DNA from: JBBDJB01 sp040880125
Lineage (GTDB): Bacteria > Planctomycetota > Planctomycetia > Pirellulales > JBBDJB01
Direction: 5' to 3'
DNA length: 64,000 bases
NCBI GenBank assembly: GCA_040880125.1
Contig: JBBDJB010000013.1
Span: 62,001 to 126,000 of the forward strand
Part shown: positions 34,860 through 42,355 of the stretch, piece by piece
How the letters are laid out: every line of letters begins with the position of its first letter
How positions within the stretch are numbered: the stretch's first letter is position 1
Translations under genes and position numbers: made by a program
The notes under the pieces: model-generated
Database searches by the model: none
Told to the model about the DNA's origin: nothing
What the model saw: the letters and a program-made list of their open reading frames with translations, nothing else

Positions 34860-37586
34860 TCACTTGCCGGACGCGGTAGCGCCCGTGTCGCCATCGGCCA
34901 TTAAGTACGCCAGCAGGTCGAGCACCTGCTCTTGCTGAAAGGTGTTGAGTGCGCCGGAGGGCATGAGCGACTTGTCCGACAGTCGCCGGGCTTCGATCTG
35001 CGACTTGGCAATCGTCACCGGCTCGGCGAATGATTCGCCCACGCGGAGGATTAGTTGATCGTCCGTCTCGCTCTCGATGCGGCCTTCCAGCAAGCGTCCG
35101 TCGGCCAGCAGCAGCACGCTCGAAGCATAATCCTCGGCGATCGAACGCGATGGAGCGACGATGGACTCGACCAGTTCGTGCGGCTTGAGTCGCTTGGCGA
35201 TGCCGGTCAGGTCGGGGCCGGCACCTCCGCCTTCGCCGTCGAAGCGATGACATTGGCTGCAGCCCGCCTCGCGAAAGACGGCGCTGCCGGCGTCGGGCGA
35301 ACGCTCCTCGCGCACTTGTGCCAGCAGCGGCAGCAGATCGTCGACCTGCCAATCCTTGACGAAGCTGCGTTGCGGCGACATTCCGGCGATCCACGCCCGC
35401 AGCAGTTCGACGCCCTGCGCATCGACCCGTTGGCTCACCAGTGGCGGCATCTGTCCGCGGCCGCGGCGGCTCACGCGGGCCAGCAGCACCGACCGCTCCG
35501 GGTCTCCGGGCGCTACAATCCGTACTTGATCGATGCCGAAGGTATCGTGCTGCGGGTGCGCGTCGGCAACGTTCATCGCTTCCAGCGAGCGGGTGAATTC
35601 CAGCTCCATGCGGGCGTTGCCTCCGCCGGCCTCTACGTGACAGCCGGAGCAGTTTGCATGCAGATAGGAGCGGGCGCGAGCATCGACGTCCAGCGACGGA
35701 TCGTAAGGATCGACCAGGCGGCTCAGCTCCGCCGCCGGCTTGGGGAGATCGCCGCGGAGCATCCCGATGTGATCGAACGTGTGCAACTGGTTGGCTACGA
35801 CCTGGCCGTCATCGTGCGCGCGGTTCATCTGAAGTTCGGTCATGCCGAGCACGAAGTTCACCGCCCGGCTGTGGCACGACAGGCATTCGGCCCGGCTGGG
35901 AAATCGCCATTTTACGGCAGCGGCATGATCGCCGGCCTGGGAGTCGTTCTGGAGCACGGCCTCCGCACCTTCGGAAGCGACCAGGACTGCGTCGTCCTGC
36001 GCATCATTCCACCGGTAGGAATAGCCGGCCCACTCGCCCTGTTGCCGCGTAAGTAGGCGCGTCTCGATGCGCCGCCGCGAGTCGTTGCCGCTGGCCGGAT
36101 CTTTGATCGACAACGTCTGCATCAGCACCGTGCCGTCCGGGAAGTTCCACCCGCGGGAAGAGGTGTAGTCGATCTGCTCGTCGCCGGGCAGCGCGAGGAA
36201 CCGCGCGACGTGCGCACCGTCGTTCCAGGCGGGGCTGTTCACTGAATAGCTCAACACGCCGGGCTGCACCCGATTCTGGGCGACCGACGCAAACAGCCCG
36301 GTCTCGCTCAGCCGATTTGGGAACTGCTCGGGATCGAAGGTCGAGGTGTTGGGTACGAGCCGGTAGATGCCGCCGCCGTGATCCACCACGAGCAGGTCGC
36401 CGCGCGGCGATTGGGCGAAGCCGGCGATCTGCAGCGCCGAGTCGGCGATTTCGAGATGCGAAGTCAACTTCGCGCCATCGTGCCGGGCGGCCCAAATCTT
36501 GCCGGTGGAATAGTCGCCATAGACGTACGCGCCGGACAGATCGTCGAACCGATCGCCGTAATAGACGACGCCGCCGGTGAGCGAGCGGGCCTCCGTGTGG
36601 TGATGTTCGATGGTCGGCGGCACGAACGGCGCGGGGCCGAGCTGACGGTTCAAGTAGAACGGGTGATTCCCTTCGTAGACGCTCCAGCCGTAGTTATCGC
36701 CGCGCCGCACCAGGTGGGCCGTTTCCCAGAGGTCCTGGCCGTTGTTGCCGACCCAAATGTGCCCGGTCCGCTGGTCAACCGTCATCCGCCAGGGATTGCG
36801 CAGGCCGAACGCCCACAGCTCGCCGCGGGCATTCGGCACGTCCAGGAACGGGTTATCCGCGGGAATCGAATACGCACGTCCATCGGCCGCGTGGTCGACG
36901 TCGATTCGCAGCACGCCGCCCAGCAGATTGCTGACATCCTGGGCAGACAGCCACCCATCCGAGTCGCTCGTGCCGTCGCCCGAGGTGATGTACAGCATGC
37001 GATCGTGACCGAAGACCAGGTCGCCGCCGTCGTGGCCCATGGACCGCCACTCGAGGATGATCTTTTCCGAAGCGGGATCGCAAGCACGGGGCTCGTCAGC
37101 AGCGACGGTGAATCGTGAGATGCGGTTCTTCCGCTCGGACTGCCCAGTCGGTCCGTTGCTAAAGATGAAGACGTGGCGATTGCGGCCGTAGTCGGGATGA
37201 AACTCCAAACCGTAAATCAACCGGTCCGGGTATTCGAGGAACGTCTCGGTCGAATCGGTCGCCGGATCGTCCTGGATGCGGATGACGCGCGACGGCCGCT
37301 CGGCCTCTCCGCCCTGTTCCACTACGAGCAGGTTGTTCGTGTCCGGCTCCGCCTTCGCGTACAGCGGCCGGTCCCAGTCGATGTTCTCGTAGACCGGCTC
37401 CACCTGATAGGGCGGCGGCGGCTCCGGCGACCCGACTACGCGCGACGTCGTCCACGGGACGCGCTGCTCGAGCCCAGACTGCTGTTGCGAGTCCTCCTGC
37501 GCGTGCGCGAGCGGTTCTCCGGCAAATAAAAGCGAGAGGGCGACGCAGCAGGCGACCAGCAATGCGGGTGAGATTTGTCGCTGCAT
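34860..37586 (-). CDS. Secreted PQQ-type sugar dehydrogenase fused to multi-heme cytochrome
   Basis: About 908 residues from the ATG at 37586, chosen because a signal peptide (ISPALLVACCVALSLLFAGE) follows it. Residues about 60-400 match the glucose/sorbosone dehydrogenase beta-propeller (EFHPDYGRNRHVFIFSNG, MGHDGGDLVFGHDRMLYITS, NYGWSVYEGNHPF). Three c-type heme motifs follow: CLSCH near 568, CSGCH near 643 and CSQCH near 774. The last lies in the planctomycete heme-binding domain (GPDLTGIAKRLKPHELVESI, MPSGALNTFQQEQVLDLLAYL). Sugar oxidation with electron transfer through its own hemes is the likely role. The heme-domain gene at 37770 stands 183 bp away on the same strand. Confidence 0.88.
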   Translation of the reverse strand: MQRQISPALLVACCVALSLLFAGEPLAHAQEDSQQQSGLEQRVPWTTSRVVGSPEPPPPYQVEPVYENIDWDRPLYAKAEPDTNNLLVVEQGGEAERPSRVIRIQDDPATDSTETFLEYPDRLIYGLEFHPDYGRNRHVFIFSNGPTGQSERKNRISRFTVAADEPRACDPASEKIILEWRSMGHDGGDLVFGHDRMLYITSGDGTSDSDGWLSAQDVSNLLGGVLRIDVDHAADGRAYSIPADNPFLDVPNARGELWAFGLRNPWRMTVDQRTGHIWVGNNGQDLWETAHLVRRGDNYGWSVYEGNHPFYLNRQLGPAPFVPPTIEHHHTEARSLTGGVVYYGDRFDDLSGAYVYGDYSTGKIWAARHDGAKLTSHLEIADSALQIAGFAQSPRGDLLVVDHGGGIYRLVPNTSTFDPEQFPNRLSETGLFASVAQNRVQPGVLSYSVNSPAWNDGAHVARFLALPGDEQIDYTSSRGWNFPDGTVLMQTLSIKDPASGNDSRRRIETRLLTRQQGEWAGYSYRWNDAQDDAVLVASEGAEAVLQNDSQAGDHAAAVKWRFPSRAECLSCHSRAVNFVLGMTELQMNRAHDDGQVVANQLHTFDHIGMLRGDLPKPAAELSRLVDPYDPSLDVDARARSYLHANCSGCHVEAGGGNARMELEFTRSLEAMNVADAHPQHDTFGIDQVRIVAPGDPERSVLLARVSRRGRGQMPPLVSQRVDAQGVELLRAWIAGMSPQRSFVKDWQVDDLLPLLAQVREERSPDAGSAVFREAGCSQCHRFDGEGGGAGPDLTGIAKRLKPHELVESIVAPSRSIAEDYASSVLLLADGRLLEGRIESETDDQLILRVGESFAEPVTIAKSQIEARRLSDKSLMPSGALNTFQQEQVLDLLAYLMADGDTGATASGK

Positions 37587-37681
37587 GTTCGTGGTGGTCA
37601 CTCTTATCGTTGAATCCTTACGCACCGGCATTGTTTGCAGGGTTGTGCGGGACATCCATGTGTCAACGCTGCTGCAAACTG

Positions 37682-37707
37682 GTGGCACAGACATCCTTGT
37701 CTGTGTG
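37682..37707 (+). repeat. Short palindromic repeat, copy 1
   Basis: GTGGCACAGACATCCTTGTC continuing to TGTGTG: an inverted repeat with the CACAGACA...TGTCTGTG core. Related copies are at 42208, 49506 and 60648. All are intergenic. Confidence 0.75.
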
Positions 37708-37769
37708 ACGTCGGCACGGCGCGACAAGCCCGCCGTGGCACCCTGAGCCCGCTGGCGTACTGTAAATCG

Positions 37770-40700
37770 TTACTCGCCATCCACATTCTCGCGACCGTCC
37801 GGCGCGCCGGCGATCGGCTGGGCCGTTTCGTCGGTGGGATGTTTGTCCATCGACAGGAACGCGAACAAATCAGCCAGCTCGCGGCGGTCGAACAGTTGCT
37901 CGACGCCCTCGGGCATCATGGAGAGCTCGCTCTTTTGCGTGTACTTGATGTTGTTGCGGGCGACGGTTTCTTCGCGGCCGCCTTGCATCTTCAGCGTGAT
38001 CTGCTGCGGGCTGTCCTCGGTCACGATGCCGCTGAGCATCCGCCCGTCGTGCGTGACGATCGACCTTACTTGATACGCGTCCCCGATCACGAGACTGGGA
38101 TCGAACACGTTGGAAATCAGTTGCTCGAACGACGCCCGGCCGTTGGTCGTCAGGTCCGGTCCGACCTCGTGGCCTCGGTCGTAGATGGTGTGGCACTGGA
38201 TGCACAGCCGCTGGAAGACCGTCTCGCCGACCAATGGATCGCCGGGATTCTCGCGCAGGTACGTTTCCATCTCGGCGACAACCTGTTCCTGCCGGGGATT
38301 GCGCTGGCTGCGAACATTGCCCCACATATCCTCGACCTTCCAGATTGACTCGCGGTCATTGCTGTCCATGATTTGCCGCAGGTGATTGGCATTGAGAACG
38401 TCCCGCGGCAGCTCCTGTTTTTCGATCGCCTCCAGCACGCGGCGCGTCCACCGCTGCCGCTGCATCAAGAGGTCCACGATCATCGGCTGGAGCTGAGGAT
38501 CGACGCTTGGATACTGCTCGAGCAAAACCTCGCCCAGACGCGGGTTGTCCAGCCGGCCCAGGGCGGGCAGCATCTGCACCAGGAAGTCTCGATCCTCGCT
38601 GGTCAGCATCCGCCCGATGATCGATGGCAGCCGCGGATCGCCGGCCACGATCAGCGCGTCGAGCGCTTGCAGGCGCGTGGCAGCCGGTTGGTCCTCGGAG
38701 ACAAATACTTCACGCACCGAGTCGATGCTGGCGGCGCCGAGCTCGAGCCGTGCCGCGAAGATCTGCGCCGTCAAGCGAAGCGAGTCGTTCGCTTCGGAGG
38801 CGAGGATCTTTTCGATCGTCGGGCGAAGCTGCGACTTTAACTCCTGCAACTGCGCGTCGCTCAGCGCTTCGCGCTTGTCGGCGACCGCCGCCAGGCACGC
38901 CTTCGCACACTCGGGATTTTCGGCCACCGCCATTTGCACCAGGGCGACGGCCGCGGAGAAGTCGCCGTCGGTCCGATCGAAGACGCGGTCGACGGCCCGC
39001 GGCAGGAGCGTCGCCAGTGCCGGCATGTCGGCGAGGTTGTGCGGTTCGACCAGTGCGACGAAGCGATCGGCCTGGTCCTCCAGCAACGGATGTAGATTCG
39101 GCCACACGATATAAGGAAGCAGCTTGTCGTGCCCGGCGGTGGCGGCCACGGTGACCAAGGCATCCAGCGTATCGACCTCAGTCATCTTTGGCGCGGCGAT
39201 GGCCACCTGCAATTTCACGTCAGGACTTGGATCGGCGGCCAACTCGGCGACCTGCTTGGCGATTTGCGGATCGACCTGGCGGAAGTTGCCCGCCGCCCGG
39301 ACGCCCCAGGCGCGAAACGTCGAGTCCGGGTGCTCCAACAGTCGCCGATGAAGGTCCGGCTCCAACTGACCGGTGCCGACCAGCGACCACAGTGCGTGCA
39401 GCCGCGCTTTGCGCGGGGTGGAATCATTCAGCACGAGCGACGCCAGAACAGGTTGGGTGGCGGCGCTATTGCGCTCGGTCAGCAGCCGCTGCGCCCGTTC
39501 GCGATAGAAGATGTTCGCGCTGCCGAGCCGCTCGATCAGTTGCTCATCGGACTCGCTGGCCATGTCGAACGGCTTCGCACGGGGTGTGCCCTGGTAACGG
39601 ACGCGGTACAGCCGCCCCTTGAGCCGGTCGACGCCCTCGGGATCGCGGAACGCGTCCTGCGAGCAGTGGTAGCGGTCGTACCAGTCGAGCACGTACAAGC
39701 AGCCGTCCGGGCCGACGTGCTGCGCGACGGGCATAAACCAGACGTCGCCCGCGTGCAGGAAGTCCGGCTCGCCGCTGGCGATGTACGTGGAGCCGTCCGG
39801 CCGCAGGCGATCGACGTTGACGCAGCCGCCGTGGATGTTGCCGGTATAGAACCGCTCGCGGTACTGCTCCGGATAGGCATCGCTGTCGAAGAACGTGAAG
39901 CCGCAGTAGGCGGTCATCTGGTGGCCGTGGTCGCTGATCGAGCCGATCTTCATCGTGTAGGGCGGATAGGCCCCCGCCTGCCGCTGGTAGTAGCCGGTTT
40001 CGACGAAGTGAAACACGTGATCCTTGGCCCAGTGGCAGGTGCTGATGATCGCGCTACCTTCGGGATCCCACGCGACGCCCCAGGGATTGCTGGTGCCTTC
40101 GCAAAACAGTTCGAACTTGTGCGTCTGGGGATGGATGCGATACATCGCACAGGTGAAGTCGAACACCTTTCCTTCCGACTCGACGCGGCTATGATTGAAG
40201 ACGCCGTTCAGACCGTACAGCCAGCCGTCCGGCCCCCAGGTGAGCGAGTTGGGTAGCTCGTGCGTGTCGGTGCGGCCAAAGCCGGTGAGCACCACTTCGC
40301 GGCTGACCGCCTTGCCATTTTCCTCGCGGAAGAACAGCAGGTCCGGCGCGTTCATCACCCAAACGCCGCCGTGGCCGACGGCGATGCCGGTGGGGATGTT
40401 CAGATCATCGGCGAACACGGTGACCTTGTCCGCCCGGCCGTCGCCGGTGGTGTCTTCGAGAATCTTGACGCGGTCGCGGCCCTTGCCGGCGGACTTGCGA
40501 GGATACTCCAGGCTTTCGGTGATCCAGATGCGGCCGCGGTCGTCGAACGTCATGGCCGTCGGGTTGACGATGTCCGGTTCGCTGGCGACCAGTTCAACGG
40601 TGAACCCCTCCGGCACGGTCATTCGGGCGAGTGCTTCTTGCGGAGAGTAAGGATCGTTCGGCGGCGCGTCCTGGCGGTGGGGGATCTCGATCGAACCTTT

Positions 40701-40778
40701 TTGCGCCCAAACCGGCGTCGCGGCGATGAGCACGAGCAGTAGTGCGGCCATGCGGCCGCTGCGCAGCGAATTGAACAT
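37770..40778 (-). CDS. PVC-type membrane-bound dehydrogenase with HEAT repeats and C-terminal CxxCH heme domain
   Basis: About 1002 residues from the ATG at 40778, which has GGGAG 9 nt upstream; ATG 40787 would leave no spacing to that site. The signal peptide is MAALLLVLIAATPVWA. A beta-propeller domain follows (RMTVPEGFTVELVASEPDIV, AMTFDDRGRIWITESLEYP, GSISDHGHQMTAYCGFTFFD), then helical HEAT-like repeats (about 430-800), and a heme domain with CIQCH near 860 and GHEVGPDLTTNG, EDSPQQITLKM, MMPEGVEQLFDRRELADLFA. This architecture is frequent in planctomycetes and verrucomicrobia and thought to oxidise carbohydrates. Same direction as the dehydrogenase at 34860, so probably the first gene of that pair. 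Confidence 0.92.
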   Translation of the reverse strand: MFNSLRSGRMAALLLVLIAATPVWAQKGSIEIPHRQDAPPNDPYSPQEALARMTVPEGFTVELVASEPDIVNPTAMTFDDRGRIWITESLEYPRKSAGKGRDRVKILEDTTGDGRADKVTVFADDLNIPTGIAVGHGGVWVMNAPDLLFFREENGKAVSREVVLTGFGRTDTHELPNSLTWGPDGWLYGLNGVFNHSRVESEGKVFDFTCAMYRIHPQTHKFELFCEGTSNPWGVAWDPEGSAIISTCHWAKDHVFHFVETGYYQRQAGAYPPYTMKIGSISDHGHQMTAYCGFTFFDSDAYPEQYRERFYTGNIHGGCVNVDRLRPDGSTYIASGEPDFLHAGDVWFMPVAQHVGPDGCLYVLDWYDRYHCSQDAFRDPEGVDRLKGRLYRVRYQGTPRAKPFDMASESDEQLIERLGSANIFYRERAQRLLTERNSAATQPVLASLVLNDSTPRKARLHALWSLVGTGQLEPDLHRRLLEHPDSTFRAWGVRAAGNFRQVDPQIAKQVAELAADPSPDVKLQVAIAAPKMTEVDTLDALVTVAATAGHDKLLPYIVWPNLHPLLEDQADRFVALVEPHNLADMPALATLLPRAVDRVFDRTDGDFSAAVALVQMAVAENPECAKACLAAVADKREALSDAQLQELKSQLRPTIEKILASEANDSLRLTAQIFAARLELGAASIDSVREVFVSEDQPAATRLQALDALIVAGDPRLPSIIGRMLTSEDRDFLVQMLPALGRLDNPRLGEVLLEQYPSVDPQLQPMIVDLLMQRQRWTRRVLEAIEKQELPRDVLNANHLRQIMDSNDRESIWKVEDMWGNVRSQRNPRQEQVVAEMETYLRENPGDPLVGETVFQRLCIQCHTIYDRGHEVGPDLTTNGRASFEQLISNVFDPSLVIGDAYQVRSIVTHDGRMLSGIVTEDSPQQITLKMQGGREETVARNNIKYTQKSELSMMPEGVEQLFDRRELADLFAFLSMDKHPTDETAQPIAGAPDGRENVDGE

Positions 40779-40787
40779 GCTGGTCAT

Positions 40788-41316
40788 CTCCCTGAGGGGA
40801 TGTGTTTTCCGTGTGAGCGCTTGAGTTTAAACGACCGCGGGGTGTGCGGGGGAGTGTTTTGAGTCCAGCCGGTGCATCGAACAGCGTTGGTGCGGCGTCC
40901 CCTTTTTCAACGCGCCTTTAAGGGGGGGCCCCATGTTTCGTTGCAAAAGTCAGCTTCCCCCTACTGCGCCAGCCGAGTGAACTGGCACATTTTTGCAACG
41001 GCCGGTTTTTCAACGTGTTGCGAAAGTCAGCTCGTCTGAATCATTTTTCGATCCCCGCTGATTGAAAAGCACCATAAATCGCCAAGGAACCGTGTTGGGG
41101 ACGGCCGTTAATCCTAGCAAACCGATCCACAAAATCAACCATATTTTTGGAATTCCACGAGCGGCCTCCACGACGTGCCCGGTACCGATGCCCTGGTAGT
41201 CTGGCTCTCCTCCGTCGTACCTTTGCCTTGACCGCAAGCGCAGCGGATACTTAGGGTGACCGGCCGCCGTTTGTTCCTTCGGTGCCGACGTCTCCCCTCC
41301 CTCTCCCGGACCTGCA
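40788..41316 (+). other. 529-bp intergenic region with GTTGCAAAAGTCAGCT repeats
   Basis: GTTGCAAAAGTCAGCT (40940-40955) and GTTGCGAAAGTCAGCT (41017-41032) form a direct repeat. CGTTGCAAAA (40939-40948) pairs with TTTTGCAACG (40991-41000). This resembles a small repeat element. A hydrophobic minus-strand frame (41010-41324) ends inside it but has no good start. Confidence 0.5.
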
Positions 41317-42198
41317 ATGCCCAATCTTCAACCCCTGTGGTGGACCCGCGTCTGCTGGCTGGTGGCGATCGTTCTTTCGCGGGCGCCGCTTGGCTCGACC
41401 GCCGGGGCGGCCGACGTGCCGCCGCCGACGCCCGCTCAAAAGCTGGTCCGCTCGCAACGGGTGCTGGTGATCGGCCATCGGGGCAATAGCTCGATTGCGC
41501 CCGAAAACACTGTGGCGGCCTTCCAATCCGCCGTCGAGGCCCGGGCCGATCTGGTCGAGCTGGACTACTACCATTCGGCCGACGGCGTGCCGGTGGTGTT
41601 TCACGACAAGACACTGGATCGCACGACCGACGCCGTGCACCGCTGGGGCGGCGAGAAGATCGAACTGGTCACCAAGACCCTGGCGGAGTTGCGGCAACTG
41701 GATGCAGGAAGCTGGTTCGACGCCCGGTTCAAAGGCGCCGCCATTCCCACACTGGAGGAGGCGCTGCGGACGATCCACAACGGCTCGATCGCCTTGGTCG
41801 AGCACAAGCAGGGGGACGCGCGGAGCTGCGTGGAGTTGCTACAGCGGATGGAGCTGGCCGACCAGGTGGTGGTGCAATCGTTCGACTGGGAGTTTGTCCG
41901 CGACTGCCACGGACTCGCGCCGCGAATGGCCCTGGCCGCGCTGGGGAAGGAAGAGCTGACCGAGGAGAAGCTCGACGCGATCGCCGCGACCGGCGCCAGT
42001 GTCGTGGGCTGGGATCACAAGCACGTCGGCCGTGCGCAGATCGAGGCGATTCACCGCCGCGGCTGGCAGGCCTGGGTCTACACGGTGAACGATCCAGCCC
42101 GGGCGCGCGAGTTGGTGGCCGCCGGCATCGACGGGATAATCACCGACGCGCCGGCGCTGGTGCGCAGCGAGATCGGCGAGGCGGTTCCCGCGGAGTAG
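41317..42198 (+). CDS. Secreted glycerophosphodiester phosphodiesterase
   Basis: 293 residues with a signal peptide or anchor at 8-32 (TRVCWLVAIVLSRAPLGSTA). The catalytic signature of the GDPD family is intact: HRG at 54-56 (IGHRGNSSIAPENT), Glu81 and Asp83 in VELDYY, and His96-Asp97 in VVFHDKTLDRTTD. The C-terminal AWVYTVNDPARARELVAAGIDGIITDAP is typical. It hydrolyses glycerophosphodiesters to glycerol phosphate and an alcohol with a divalent metal. It stands alone; the upstream region is repeat-rich. Confidence 0.92.
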   Translation: MPNLQPLWWTRVCWLVAIVLSRAPLGSTAGAADVPPPTPAQKLVRSQRVLVIGHRGNSSIAPENTVAAFQSAVEARADLVELDYYHSADGVPVVFHDKTLDRTTDAVHRWGGEKIELVTKTLAELRQLDAGSWFDARFKGAAIPTLEEALRTIHNGSIALVEHKQGDARSCVELLQRMELADQVVVQSFDWEFVRDCHGLAPRMALAALGKEELTEEKLDAIAATGASVVGWDHKHVGRAQIEAIHRRGWQAWVYTVNDPARARELVAAGIDGIITDAPALVRSEIGEAVPAE

Positions 42199-42207
42199 GG
42201 TCCGCTT

Positions 42208-42232
42208 GCACAGACAAGAATGTCTGTGCCAC
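42208..42232 (+). repeat. Short palindromic repeat, copy 2
   Basis: GCACAGACAAGAATGTCTGT followed by GCCAC; a near-perfect palindrome (CACAGACA / TGTCTGTG), reverse-complementary in orientation to copy 1. It lies 10 bp after the GDPD stop and could act in transcript end formation. Confidence 0.8.
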
Positions 42233-42355
42233 CGTTCTGCTCCCCGTCTGAATTCTCACGATTTCAGCTACCGTGCGACGACGGCGTTTCTCACGCCGAT
42301 GGTCCGCAAAGTGGACCCTACGGAAGGCAGCGGCTCGAATCGATCGCGTGGTCGC

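Noticed and set aside
41010..41324. 104-residue minus-strand frame with one hydrophobic helix (IWLILWIGLLGLTAVPNTVP)
   Set aside because: Poor start, and its end (ELTFATR) is produced by the repeat at 41017-41032; coding not supported.
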